Origin: Megalobrama amblycephala
Lineage: Eukaryota > Chordata > Actinopteri > Cypriniformes > Xenocyprididae
Assembly: GCF_018812025.1 (NCBI RefSeq)
Contig: NC_063053.1
Span: 13,744,623-13,808,622 of the forward strand
Direction: 5' to 3'
Length of the DNA: 64,000 bases
Positions 1 to 12,409 of the stretch are shown piece by piece. The position numbers and the translations under genes were made by a program. The notes under the pieces are model-generated. The model saw nothing but the letters and a program-made list of their open reading frames with translations, made no database searches and had not been told where the DNA came from. Each line of letters opens with the position of its first letter. The first letter of the stretch is position 1.

Positions 1-96
1 TCAAAAACTTGTTGACATTAAAAGCAAAGAGTTATTGTATTGCTCAAAATGGAAGATTCTTGAATATGCTGTATGTAACATGAAATTACAGTTCAC

Positions 97-135
97 ATGG
101 TCATGGAAAACTGCTCCATAGTTTTCCATGACCAT
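97..135. repeat. Short perfect inverted repeat (hairpin)
   Basis: Two 16-bp arms (97-112 and 120-135) are exact reverse complements around a 7-nt spacer. No coding or RNA gene is attached to it. It sits beside 195-270, which has short repeated motifs (gcgttcac, gcattcac, aacgcaaa) of the sort seen in degraded fish DNA transposons, so it may be part of an old element. Confidence 0.6.
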
Positions 136-296
136 AAATTGACATGGTGATGTAAAAAATATGACATGTGAGGGAAATATATATTTCAGTGCTTTGGCGT
201 TCACCCGAGAAACTTTGCATTCACTCGCAAAGAGGGAACGCAAAACATTTGTGAGAGAATGCAAAAGCTTAAACATAGTAATTTTTCCACCCATCT

Positions 297-300
<4 letters not shown>

Positions 301-378
<78 letters not shown>
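301..378. repeat. (TA)n microsatellite
   Basis: About 78 bases of almost uninterrupted alternating T and A. Open frames across it read as Tyr-Ile repeats on both strands and are artefacts of the repeat. Confidence 0.95.
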
Positions 379-381
<3 letters not shown>

Positions 382-2074
382 TTTTTCCAAAGTTCATGAT
401 TTTGTTTTAAGAATTTTTAAGTTTTAATAGAATTACATTGGAAACTAATATAATTAATTTATTGACTACTGTAATTAAATAAAAAAATACACAGCCATGC
501 AAACTCAAATTAATAGCCAAATAACATATCTGGGCAGTTAAAAAAAAAGATAATAATAAACAATACTGTTTTGTGCAGAAACCTGAAAGCTTTATTTTCC
601 TCATTTACTAAAATTGCCCCCATTATTTCAGCAGGGTGTCTGTTGTCTTTCAGGTAATTGGAAGGCTTGTCTGTGAGACTGTATAATGTGAGCTACATCA
701 ACCGACTTTGAGTCCCATTATGGTCATAATCACACTGCTATGGCTTCTTCTTTGTAACAGACGTTATTAAGTGTTGCATCTAAGTGTTGTAAGAGAGTTG
801 ATGTCATCCCAATTATACTGTCAGGCCATGTCATCATTTCAATCTGTTATTCTGACTGAAACATGAGAACACAGAAAATTGCACTTGGAGTTCTCAAGCA
901 ACAAGAGGGACGTCTAAACAAAAATCATGCCCAGCAGGAATTTCCAATAATGCTCTCATGCTCCAAGTGGAAAGAACAACAGAGATTTTGATCGTTTTTG
1001 CTTGTCACTGTGCTGACAATATTAGTATTAGCTTTTCGTGGAGTTAAGTAAGTTACTTTTGAGTACTGTGATCATCCGAGTGAACGTTTCGTGTAAATTG
1101 ATACTTTTAACTGAAGGGTCACACATCAGATGGATTCTACCCTCTTTATTCTCTCAGATGGGTTCATCAATAAAATTACCACTGACAGTTAAGATGAGAA
1201 AAGTGTCTTGTGCGAGTCGAATAGCACAAAATATGCAATCAGTCGAAAACCAGCATAGACTCTTAATCACAGACATTTGCATCCTGTTAACATAAACATT
1301 CAACCATGCTTAATTAAGATGAATTGTGCATTGCTACTTCAGTTGAAAGATATTCTCTAAAATGGTGGCTCTCAAAATCTGCTTTTTTACTAGAATTATT
1401 CTTTGCTTTAATGAAACAGCTGGCAAGGCAGTACAAATCATTATTTTCAAATATATAATTAAAGATAAATACACGTTGCATTGAATTATATATATATAGA
1501 GAGAGAGAGAGACCTATAGATGGGTAAAATAGTCAAGCTTAAAAGATGTACGTAGTACTGCTCAGGTTGTAAATTAGCATTCAAGAGCAATCCTTTAGAG
1601 TGAAAAAAAAACTTTTGGGGGGTAATTGGAGTAATCTCTGAATGAATGCAGTGAATCTCTTATTTATACACATTCCAGACATGCTTCGACTTAATGCTTT
1701 CTTCACTCTGCCTGTGAGTCTGAAGACTCTGAAAGTTATTATGAAGGATTCGTAATTGTTTTGGACAGACCAATAGTGTGTTGTTCATGTTTGACAATGA
1801 TCAACCTGTTTCAATGGTCTGATTTACAGTGTATACATACAGCAAAATATTAAACCAAGAGGCATTTTTGAAAGCACAAGCATATATTTTTTAATCAAAA
1901 CAGTTCACTGAAAGTTTTGTAAAATTAAAAATGTATATGTAAATAAATAGATAAACAGTTCAAAATGAAGACAGAACTATTTGGACACTTTCAACTTAAG
2001 TGTAATTCATTTTTATTCATTTTATGAATTTCATTCATATTTAACGTGTGAATTTGAGGGGAACTGATTTCATA
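379..2074. other. No gene seen; AT-rich intergenic DNA
   Basis: I find no coding exon, RNA gene or clear element boundary. There is a short (TA)n(GA)n tract near 1488-1512. Open frames here are short and have no recognisable protein content. Confidence 0.5.
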
Positions 2075-2076
2075 TA

Positions 2077-3013
2077 CAGTACAGACCAAAAGTTTGGAAC
2101 CACTAAGATTTTTAATGTTTTTAAAAGAAGTTTCGTCTGCTCACCAAGGCTACATTTATTTAATTAAAAATACAGTAAAAACAGTAATATTGTGAAATAT
2201 TATTACAATTTAAAATAACTGTTTTCTATTTGAATATATTTCACAAAGTAATTTATTCCTGTGATGGCAAAGCTGAATTTTCAGCATCATTACTCCAGTC
2301 TTCAGTGTCACATGATCCTTCAGAAATCATTCTAATATGCTGATCTGCTGCTCAAGAAACATTTAATGTGTACAACTGTACAAAATATTTGTGTACAATA
2401 TTTTTTTTTCAGGATTATTTGATGAATAGAAAGTTCAAAAGAACAGTGTTTATCTGAAATCTAATCTTTTGTAACATTATAAATGTCTTTACTGCCACTT
2501 TTGATTGATTTAATGCATCCTTGCTGAATAAAAGTATTCATTTCTTTAATTTCTTTTCAAAAAAATAAAAATAAAAATTCTTACTGACCCCAAACTTTTG
2601 AACGGTAGTGTATAATGCTACAGAAGCTTTGTATTTCAGATAAATGCTGTTCTTTTGAACTTTCTATTCATAAAGGAATCCTGAAAAAAAAAGTACACAA
2701 CTGTTTTCAACATTGAAAATAATCATAAATGTTTATTGAGCAGCAAATCAGCATATTAGAATGATTTCTGAAGGATAACGTGACACTGAAGACTGGAGTA
2801 ACGATGCTGAAAATTCAGCTTTGCATCACAGGAATAAATTACTTTGTCAAATATATTTAAATAGTACACAGTTATTTTAAATTGTAATAATATTTCATAA
2901 TATTACTGTTTTTTACATATTTTTAATTAAATAAATGTAGCCTTGGTGAGCAGACGAAACTTCTTTTAAAAACATTAAAAATCTTAGTGGTTCCAAACTT
3001 TTGGTCTGTACTG
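2077..3013. mobile_element. Long palindromic TA-flanked MITE-like element
   Basis: The first ~430 and last ~430 bases are near-complete reverse complements, starting with acagaccaaaagtttggaac and ending with its complement, so the element is one giant inverted repeat. A TA dinucleotide flanks each side (2075-2076 and 3014-3015), the target duplication of Tc1/mariner elements. There is no transposase ORF. Partial copies of the family lie near 13,320, 47,925, 54,401 and 56,605. Superfamily assignment is inferred from the TA target only. Confidence 0.75.
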
Positions 3014-3015
3014 TA

Positions 3016-3504
3016 TGTCCTAAAAGTCACCTTGAGAGTGATCTTGGATTTGGTTAACCCTAACTGCAAAACTGTGTAAGAAAGGGGAAGTTAGTTCTGA
3101 GAAAAGGTCAAGCATCATTTGTTTGCAGATGGCACTTGGTTTAATGAGTTATTCAAGAGTTACTCAAAAGTCCAAATACATTTGTTGGGACCACTGTAGC
3201 CTATATCAAGTATATCATGACAGAAAGATAGTATTATTGGTTGCTGTATTCTTGAACATTCAAGCATTTCAAAGTGTCAGCAAAGTTCCTTTTAAAGGAA
3301 AGTCTGCTTACTCGGCAGCCATATTTGCAATGCCTTCGGGCTGCTATTTCAGGTATCCAAGACCAAGTCCTATCTATTTGAATGGGTGAATCCTGAAATC
3401 TCCCAATTAAATAACATTTCAAATTAACAACAAAACCTGACATGAACTGTCCCAATAATGTTGTTTATGCTCAAATGGCGTAAAAAAAAAAATCTTATTT
3501 TTCA
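3016..3504. other. No gene seen
   Basis: Spacer between two transposable elements. Short open frames on both strands have no recognisable content. Confidence 0.4.
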
Positions 3505-3514
3505 GGCTAGACCA

Positions 3515-4830
3515 TAGACTGTAAAAAAATATGGACGTAGTGTCCGTGACGTCACCCATAGAGTTCTGAACAGCAGTTTTGAAGCGAAAATGAGGACGCT
3601 GCCATCTTAGCAGCACGTGACGGCACTTCACTCCCGGATAACTGAAAATGGGCAAAGAGGCGGGACGTGGTTGGAGCCCATGTGACTGGTTGCTGAAACC
3701 ACGCCCGCCTAGCTCGACGTGACCATGTTAGCAGGAGCTATCTATCTTACTATCTAAAATATTAATAAAGATAACAAGCTATATCATTAGAAAGTTCTAA
3801 AGGTTTACTGTCAATCTACGGTGTTTTTATTTTATAAGATATAGATGCTCCAACACCAGTAATTAATTTGTGTCGGGTGTGCAAAAAACAACAAAAAATC
3901 AAAACTTCATACCTTTATAATGAATTAGAGAATGCGAGATGAATCCAATCGGCACTTGGGTAAAATGTCCATTGCAAAACAAAACACAGTACTTTTTTGT
4001 CCACGAAAGCGTTAAATCCATGAAATATTGATATATTATCCATTGTTTGCATCACATTTCTTCTGAATGATCTGCTCTCCATCATCGTTCTTCAAGAAAT
4101 AATGCAATCTGAGCAGCATTTATGTTGTAAAACTGTCTGTGATCGTATATATCTCATAAACAAATGAGCTTGTGTCCAAAGTATAATTTTTCAAAATAGT
4201 GCAGCAGTTTTAGTTATAATATCCAAGCAGTGCTGTCAGAGTTTTATATCCTCCTGCTATTGTCATTGTAGTAAATCTCAGGAACTTTTAGCCAATGCCA
4301 AGACGATCCAGCAACGTGTGTTCTGTTTATCTTCTGCATGCGAGCACATGTACACAGACGCACATCAGTCTCGACTATTAATGCAGCATGCCATATTTTA
4401 TAACTGTATTAAAAAAAAGAGAGAGAAAAAAAGCACAAACACGGCAGAGATGCCAAATTCAGCGGCTGGAATTAGCTGAGGTAACATGACGGCTCACAGA
4501 CAGCAGTGGCAATCCACCTGTCACTCAAGTGACCACGCCCTTAATTATGCAGAACTTTAAGGCTTAGTATAATTTAAACAGATGAGTTATAAAAAAATTC
4601 ACCCCCCCTCAGAGTTGTCATGAAGGGCAAAATTAGCTAAACAGACCAAAACCACAATTTGAACCAGACTGTAAACATGTTTTTTTCTGCCGTAAACTTG
4701 GCCATTTTAACATGGGACTCAATGAGATTCTGCTCTCTTCTGCAGCCTGTCCCTAGCGGCCAGTCGATGAATTGCAGTTTAAGTCACTTCCGTATTGGCT
4801 TCACGAGAAACTGGGGGAGGTTGCCGCTTG
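3515..4830. mobile_element. 1.3-kb repeat element bounded by 10-bp direct repeats
   Basis: The left edge (tagactgtaaaaaaatatgg) matches a repeat I recognise as common in cyprinid genomes. The 10-mer ggctagacca occurs at both edges (3505-3514 and 4831-4840), which reads as a target-site duplication. I see no terminal inverted repeats and no transposase ORF. The superfamily is unresolved: a 9-10 bp duplication would fit Mutator-like elements, but the ends do not prove it. Confidence 0.6.
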
Positions 4831-4840
4831 GGCTAGACCA

Positions 4841-5747
4841 GCCGATGTGCATGTGCAGTCCTAAGCGTGAGTCTCAGGTTTAAGAGCATCTAACAGAAGC
4901 TGCAGTGACTTTACCAATCAGAGATTGACTCTTTTATTTTGAAGGTGGGATTTATTAGCCATATTGTGTGTTGCAGTTTCTCCCACTCTATCTTTGTATA
5001 TCTATAGCCTTTGGCATCAGCTAGCAAAACCTTCTAAGGGTTATAAACAAGAACTCTATTTAAGAGAGCTTATATTTGTGAATCTTTCCACTGAAGTTCC
5101 CTGCGGTTCAAAAACAGCAGGTTTAGAGTACAGAGTTGTATAGAATGCCAGCTCTGCCTGGGGTATAAAACATACCTTTCTATATGGTCATGTTCCCATC
5201 CAGCTTCCACTAGCAAATGTGCAGCCACCGCAGTGGCACAGCTGGCACATTACTGCTGTTGCAAGACCACAGTGAACTATAGCCAAATGTCCTCCAGCCA
5301 ACCTGGTGCTCATACGACTGTTCTCATATTATTCTGCAGTTGTGCAAAATGGTTGAATGACCATTTCACTTGCCACATGTCATGGTCTCTAAGACTGTTC
5401 AATAGCTATCTGTATTTTTCTTTGTGAGACCAGAGATCAAATTCAGCATTATTGTATAAGTTTTTATTTTAGTACATGGATCAAAAGTAAATCATTTTGC
5501 GACAAAACTGTTACCAAACTATATAAGTTTGTTGACAAATTGCAAGCTATATTTATATATGGTTCGTAGAAACTGGAGCAGCAAGAAGTTTGGTTCTGGT
5601 TTTGTGACTTCAAAAATAAAATAAAATCAAATCAAATAAATCAAATCATGCAAGCAGGTCCATTCTATCTATAAATATCTCATCCCGCTTAAAAATATAC
5701 TCCTTAAACAAACATGCACACACTTTTGTTCAGTTTACCATAAACGC
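4841..5747. other. No gene seen
   Basis: Unassigned intergenic DNA with an A-rich stretch (aaataaaataaaatcaaa) near 5610-5650. No exon or RNA gene identified. Confidence 0.4.
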
Positions 5748-6030
5748 TACATGGTCAAAAGTATGTGGACAAACACTACACCTGTATGTGCTTGTTGGAC
5801 GTTCAATTCCAGAACCAAGAGCAGTAATGGGGGTTGGATTTCCCTTTGTTGAAATCGAAGCTTTCACTCTCACAGGAAGGTTTTTCACTAGGTGTTGGAA
5901 AATGGATGTAGGGATTTGTTCCCATTCAGACACATAAGCATCATTGAGGTCAGACGTTAAGATGGGTTCTTGCTCACAGTCACTGTTGCAATTCATCCCA
6001 AAGGGGTTCACTTAGATTTAGGTTGGTCAA
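5748..6030 (-). pseudogene. Tc1-like transposase fragment, C-terminal part
   Basis: Read on the minus strand, the frame encodes the end of a Tc1-type transposase: a stretch like DLNDAYVSEWEQIPTSIFQ followed by LVKNLPVRVKASISTKGNPT, matching the helical tail after the catalytic Asp-Glu pair in fish Tc1 elements (EWxxIP, LVESxPRRVxAVIxAKG). The plus strand at 5749 begins with a terminal motif (catggtcaaaagtatgtgga) typical of that family's end. The catalytic core is absent, so this is a truncated, non-functional copy. Confidence 0.7.
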
Positions 6031-6092
6031 GTCAAGCACACCATTTTACTTTTAAAATCAGCAAGCTCCTTCTGGTACACTCCATTTGGCTA

Positions 6093-7984
6093 AAAAAAAA
6101 AAAAAAAAAAAAAAGTTTGTCTAAGGTGATGCCTATGGCTATATGATTGATTTTACACACTTGGTAGCCTTTGAGTGCAGATGAAACATCTAAAGTCATT
6201 CATTAGAAGAGACTTTTGGCCAGTTATTATTGGGAGTTATTATGTACCCACAAGTCTTCCGTTTAATAATGGTGTAATTGCCATGTGGAAAAGAATGTTG
6301 GGTAGCACTAAAGGAGTTCAGATTAACAGAACTGTCCTTCCTTGTCATGTTCAAGGACTCCACCAGAATGGTCATCTCAGACAATTCATTGCCACTTAAA
6401 CCAGAAAAAGAGTGTGTGTGAGAGAAAAAGAGGTTGAGAAATTCTTCAAAACACCACCAACATTCTGACATTCTGTACAACATGCATAGAAATACACTCT
6501 CCTATCAAAACAGTATGCTCAGTTATGAGTTACGTTGCATGAGCAAATAAAGAACACACAATGTTCATAATTTACAGAACATTATACAACATTATAGAAC
6601 CACTTTTAAAGCAAAAAGCATTAGAATAGCATGGAATTAGCCATTAGCTGTAGCATGAACTCACCCCACACCTGCCAAAGCAGTGAAACAGTGGCCTCTG
6701 GTGACAAACACCCTGAACTGCACAAATGACAGGACCACATCATGGTTCAAGGTTTTATCAATTGCACATCTACACAGTGTACAGTGGTTGTTGACTATAT
6801 TTAAATATTAATAATGTATCCACTTTTTTATCTAATCACAAAACAAACAATATGTATAAGTGATACAAATGCCAATATTTGATCATAAAACAAATTAACT
6901 TACAGCCTTCCCAGTCCACATCATTTTGCTTGTTTACTTCACTAACACTCCCATGCTGATATACTTAAAATATTCTAGGATATCAGGGATCAAATTGCTT
7001 ATTTGTCCCAGTATCTCATCTATTTTATCTGATATATTAATCACTATTTGCTGTTAATGTTGTATTCGTTCTCATTTAAAAATTATTGAATCTACCAACA
7101 TGAACCCTGTATCTATACAGGCAATATTATGAAAGGAATTTTGTGTCTCAATGGGCTGCATTGAACTGGATCTGTGAATGGTACATGATAACATCCTTTC
7201 AATCTTCAATAGCTGTCTTCATTGCCGGTAGTTTTTGGTCTCAAATTTTATCTTGAATAATGGTTAAAGTTAGACGAGAGGCCGGATATGTGCAGGCTAA
7301 ACAGATTCCATTTCCGTCGTCCACCGCAGCTGCTAATTGCATGAGTCATTGTGACTGAGAGCCTCAAAGCATCCATTCAATTTTCTGAAATGGTCTACCC
7401 AAACAAAAAGGACTCATTTATATAAAACCTTCAGCAAAATTAAACATACAGTCGAATCAGAAATTACATGATAAACTTCTGACTCTGTTCGCTTTAAAGC
7501 AAAATGATATCCAGCTACAGTCATGGCAAAATGCAGCATTCAGCAATCTGCCATTGGTGCTGTAAGTGAATCCTGAGATGTAAAGGGTAAATTCTTCCCT
7601 TCACACAAAGCCACAAGAGCCCCATCCACTCCTACCACATCTACTTGAAGTTGATTGCCTGCATATCTCTTGTGAAGGCTAATTTACGTGTGTGAGCACA
7701 GGATCAAGGATGTGTCTTATTATTTCTATGTTAGATATGTGAATGGAATACTCTTCAATCTATAATGTTAAGTTAATGAGGCCAAAATGTGTGATGATGA
7801 TTATTAATCAGTTCTCTTACATTTAGCAAAGAAAAAAATTACTCATGGTGGGTAGAGATGCATTAAACATATATTTAAAAGAAATTTTTAATTTGTATAA
7901 TATGTATTTTGGTGAGCAGCAACACTACTATTGGCAGTATAAGAATGTTTTTGATTTGTAATAAAAAGGTAATTCATGGTGCAT
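6093..7984. other. No gene seen; intergenic DNA
   Basis: It begins with a poly(A) run of about 22 bases (6093-6115), possibly the tail of an old retroposon. The rest is AT-rich, without recognisable exons, RNA genes or element ends. Confidence 0.4.
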
Positions 7985-8036
7985 CATTATATTATATTAT
8001 ATTATATTATATTATATTATATTATATTATATTATA
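7985..8036. repeat. (ATATT)n microsatellite
   Basis: About ten uninterrupted copies of a pentamer. A second block of the same unit lies at 8648-8681 and continues at 10253-10268, split by a Tc1 insertion. Confidence 0.9.
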
Positions 8037-8647
8037 AAACGGTTTGTTTCTGTCCTTGATTCTGATATTCACAATAAAACACGGCTATGACCGCTTCACC
8101 CAACGGTTCTGTGTATCACTACACAACACCCTTAGCAACCACTCTTAGCAACGTGAACTGTTCGTTCTCAGTTGATATTGTTCATTGAAGCTTACAGTGT
8201 TATGAAGTATTGTGAAAAAGAGATCAAGTGAGTGTTTATTACCTGCATATAGATTTATCATTTTCCTTCAGGTCAGTCCTATGTTCATAATAAAAAACCT
8301 GTTTAAATGTCCGATGTATTATCTTGTCCTTTTAACAGTTAAGGGGTTTTCAAAGCATTTGTCAGTTGTGTCTTGTTCTGTGTTCACAACAATTCAGTCT
8401 TTTCAATGTATAAGTCTTTGTTACTGACTGACACACTCATAAAGACAGTCTTTGCCGCCATCTAATGGCGTAATAATGTAACTTCTGTTGCTGTTCATGG
8501 TCAGGGACTATTTTTTCGAGCGGAAGGAAGGCTTTTAGTGAAAGTTTATTTCATGAAAGTTGCATTGATACATATTTTCACGAGTGCCTGCAACCCCTTC
8601 AGCCGTGACTTATTCACGATACAGCACAGCCTCTCGTACCTTATTGC
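8037..8647. other. Repeat-like DNA between two ATATT arrays
   Basis: The left edge (acggtttgtttctgtccttg) matches a repeat I recognise from cyprinid genomes. The right edge (cgtaccttattgcttatatt) abuts the second ATATT array. No protein content is recognised; probably one old non-autonomous element. Confidence 0.35.
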
Positions 8648-8681
8648 TTATATTATATTATATTATATTATATTATATTAT
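8648..8681. repeat. (ATATT)n microsatellite, left half
   Basis: Pentamer array interrupted by the TA-targeted Tc1 insertion that follows; the array resumes at 10253. Confidence 0.85.
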
Positions 8682-8829
8682 ACACTCATCAGCCACTTTA
8701 TTGGGTACACCTGTTCAACTACTTGTTAACACAAATATCTAATCGGCCAATCACACGGCAGCAACCCAATGCATTCAGGCATGTAGACATGATCGAGATG
8801 ATCTGCTGAAATTCAAACTGAGCATCAGA

Positions 8830-10215
8830 ATAGGTTAAGTGACTCTGAACATGGCATGGTTGTTGGTGCCAGAAACTGCTGATCTATTGGGATCTTCACC
8901 CACAACCATCTCTAGGGTTTACAGAGAATGGTCCGAAAAAGAGAAAATATCCAGTGAGCGGCAGTTCGGTGAGTGAAAATGCCTTGTTGACGCCAGAAGT
9001 TCGAGCTCATAGAAAGGTAACCGTACCTCAAATAACCACTCATTACAACCGAGGTCTGCAGAAAAGCATCTCTGAATGCACAACACATCGCACCTTGAAG
9101 CAGATGGGCTCTGGCAGGAGAGGACCACACAAGGTGCCACTCTTGTCAACTAAGAACAGAAAACTGAGGCTACCATTCGTACAGACTCTGATGAGTCTTG
9201 CAACATTCAGATGTGCTGCGTACAAAATCGAATACATGGTATGTAAAAAACAGTATGCCAAAACAGTAGTATGTCCGAATACACAGTATTCGATAAAACA
9301 GTAGGCGAAAAGTCCCCGGATGACCTACTACTTTCACTGAGATTCTGAAGTGTGCATTCGATGGACACTTTACTATCCCGTGAGGCCACGAGAGTGAAGT
9401 GACACAAGCGATGCTGGTAGGTCATGTCACAGTAACAACATGGCGGATGTAGTACATCCAAATTTCACTCATACTACTCATTTTCATACTATATAAAACA
9501 CACTTTTTTAATGGATGTGAAGTAAATTCCAATTCAGATGTAGTACCTACTCAGACAATATGTGATTTCAGACGCAGCAATGGTAGCAGTAGTAGTTAGT
9601 TATTTTCATTGCCATGTCAGCATCTAAGGCTATTTTCATGGCAAAAAATGGTCTGCAATAATACAAGAAGATACCTAAAAACAAAAAAAAACAACAACAC
9701 AGCAATGGTAGGGGCAGAATTTGCCATAAACCGCATGAAAGCATGGATCCATCCTGCCTTGTATCAATGGTTCAGGCTGCTGGTGGTGGTGTAATGGTGT
9801 GAAGGATATTTTCTTGCCACGCTTTGGGCCACTAGTACCAATTGAGCATCGTTTAAACGCCAATACCTTCCTGAGTAATGTTGCTGCCCATCTCTATCCC
9901 TTTATGACCACAGTGTGCCCATCTTCTGATGGCTACTTTCAGCAGGATAATGCGCCGTCACAAAGCTCAAATCGTCTCAAACTGTTTTCTTGAACATGAC
10001 AATGAGTTCACTAAACTCAATTGGCTCCACAGTCACCAGATCTAAATCCAATAGAGCATTTTTGGGATGTGGTGGAACGGGAGATTCGCATTGTGGATTT
10101 GCAGCAAAGAAATCTGCATCGTGTCAATAAGGACCAAAATCTCTGAGGAATATTTCCAGCAATTTGTTGAATCTATGCCATAAAGAATTAAGAGAAAAAG
10201 GGGGTGCAACCTGGT
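8830..10215 (+). pseudogene. Tc1-like transposase pseudogene
   Basis: The 5' part encodes a helix-turn-helix DNA-binding region with the paired-like signature ISRVYREW out of frame with its neighbours, then TTHYNRGLQKSISECTTHRT. The 3' part, after the nested insertion, keeps the catalytic-core motifs FQQDNAP (second Asp) and SPDLNPIEH (Glu) in separate frames. A functional enzyme needs DDE in one frame of about 340 codons; here it is split by an insertion and several frameshifts. Confidence 0.75.
9212..9705. mobile_element. Sequence inserted inside the Tc1-like transposon
   Basis: The transposase sequence stops at ...acattcagatg and resumes at ggtaggggcagaatttgcc. The first ~370 bp of insert have short inverted ends: the left starts tgctgcgtacaaaatcg, and the complement near 9580 reads tgctgcgtctgaaatca. 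The trinucleotide atg lies on both sides of that part. An A-rich stretch (9675-9700) follows, so a second event may have added the remainder. Superfamily unresolved. Confidence 0.5.
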
Positions 10216-10268
10216 ACTAGCAAGGTGTACCTAATTAAGTGGCCGGTGAGTGTATTATATTATATTAT

Positions 10269-12160
10269 TTTGCTTATGCCCTTAACGCTGAAATATTTTT
10301 TAAAATGATAACAAAAATAAATAAATAAAATAAGATTCAGTCTTGGTTTAGATTCACAGACACCAAACTACGTTATTCATATTTGTGACCATTTACTCAT
10401 TCGCCATTAATTCTCCCTTCACCATTGTCCAGACAATTTCCCCACTTACAGCAGTTACATGAATGTCTTTTACCCTGGGTCACAATTACCACACAAGCCT
10501 TTGGTTCCCAGGCAGAGAGTCATATGTCAAGCCCATTATGGGGTCCGTGATTGAGGTTTCATTTTTTGCATCAAATTCAAAAGTATGCCTTGGAGAAGCG
10601 CTGGCAATTTGAGTTGTAATTGTAGTCAAGATCCGTTTAGTCACCGGAAAACTGCAATTACCCTCGAGATGTATCCGCCTGTTTGAATCTGTCTGCTCTT
10701 ACTGAGGCATTCTGTGACCATAGGAGGCTTGTGTCAGAGCTGATAGACATGCCGTTATTACTCTCTGTTTACTTGTGAACATACAAATACCCGTAATGAC
10801 TTAAATATTTTATTGCCAAAAGTCATCAATCCTTCTTGTCTGTTTATCCAGGAGAAAAAGCAGCTTTTTGTGGTAAATTTGGTTTGCTATGTGATGTTGT
10901 GAATCCACACACTAACAGAGTCAGTCTCTTGATTCAGAAGTGCTGCCATTTTAAAATAAAAGAAAAAATTACTTGCAAAAAGAAAGAAGTAAAAAGAGAG
11001 ATTTGAGAAAGAAAGAATACCATACAAAACCATCACATTCTACAGTGCCTGAGAAAAGTTTGTAAGACTTGCTGGAACTTTGTGCTGCCCTGTCTGAAAG
11101 GGTGAAATTGCCATATTTCTCCCATAATTCCTGCTCTCACAAATCAATTTTTGTTGAAGAAAGATTTTCACAATCATTCCAATGAAAAAGTAACAAATAG
11201 ATGTACTCAAGCGGTACTACTTTTCCTTTTTAACATTCCATGTTTCATGTGACCAACATCTATTTACTATTTCTCTCAAACTCCATCTTTTTCTCTCTTT
11301 TTTTCATAATTCACAGACATCATAATGCGATATGTTGGAAATCTGCTCGGACCATAAATTAATTAATAAAGCGTAACCCCATAAAAGCCATTAAAACAAT
11401 AAGCCACATAAAATAATTTTGTACATTAATGATGTAAAGCGCTAAAATGATTAGATGAATTAATAATGAACATATTAACGAACACTGCCAGATGTCCTCA
11501 CGAAGCTTCAGGACTGTACGTGTTATAAGCTAAGTACTCCTACTCCTGTAATTGAAGAATGTACTCCATACTTCATTTAAGATTTCATCATTTGCTTCAG
11601 AAACACAGCGCTAATAGACATCTCGAAAGCCTTAGAGAGAGCTGTCAGAAGAAATATACCCCTTCATTACCCTCTTCCAATAATCAGTTCTACCACCTGT
11701 TAGGTGCCAGCCATGTACATTAATATTCCTTGTCTCTGTCTAACAGTTTTAGTTACTGGCTGAATTATACACCAGACATCTCATCCAGAATGAAGTCCAC
11801 CCACTGGCGGTCTGCCATGCTTATGAAATCAGTGCGAGTCTGTACAAAGTTCTTATAAAAAATAAAATAAAATAAAAACAGTCAAAAATGGTGCTAGCCT
11901 GACCTCCTGAAACCATAATTGGATTCAAGCTGTTCCTTCACTCATTTTGGTAGGAATAGTCCAACCAACATCTCTCAGTCTCACAGAGTCTCTTGAACCT
12001 AAGTGGGCTGCATGCAACAAAGTGACCACATACCATGTGTTCTGCTGAGCCGTCACTGCTACAGTAATGACTGAAAGTGCTTCCTCAAAGAAAGTGATCC
12101 GGGGCTTTCAATCCAGCTCAATGACAGCTCCTGTGGAACCTGAAATTGTGGCTTTCCACC
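10269..12160. other. No gene seen; intergenic DNA
   Basis: No exon, RNA gene or element end that I can support. A-rich and AT-rich with some purine-rich stretches (10970-11020). Confidence 0.4.
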
Positions 12161-12409
12161 AGGGATATACACTACCATTCAAAAGTTCTTCAAAAAAGTT
12201 CAGATCATTCAGTGTTGTTGCACCTAAACTCTGGAATTCTCTCCCCCACTTACTTGTGTTAATAATATTTTTAAATTTAAATCTGCTTTGTATTTCGTTG
12301 TGCTTGATTCTATTCTGCTGTATGCTGCCCTGTCCATATAATGTTCCTTTACTGTTTCTATTGTTTGTCATCATTGTGTACTCTACTAGTGTTATTTCTT
12401 CCTTGTTAA

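Larger units (their letters stand above)
8683..10252 (+). mobile_element. Tc1/mariner-like transposon, degenerate, with nested insertion
   Basis: The ends are inverted repeats: the left begins cactcatcagccactttatt, and the complement of the right begins cactcaccggccacttaatt. A TA flanks each side (8681-8682, 10253-10254). This is a known fish Tc1 family with a 5' helix-turn-helix region and a 3' DDE region. About 490 bp of foreign sequence interrupts it near 9212-9705. The reading frame is further broken by frameshifts and stops, so the copy is dead. Confidence 0.85.

Noticed and set aside
1..427. Overlapping open frames on both strands encoding Tyr-Ile repeats
   Set aside because: They exist only because the (TA)n array has no stop codons; no protein content outside the repeat.
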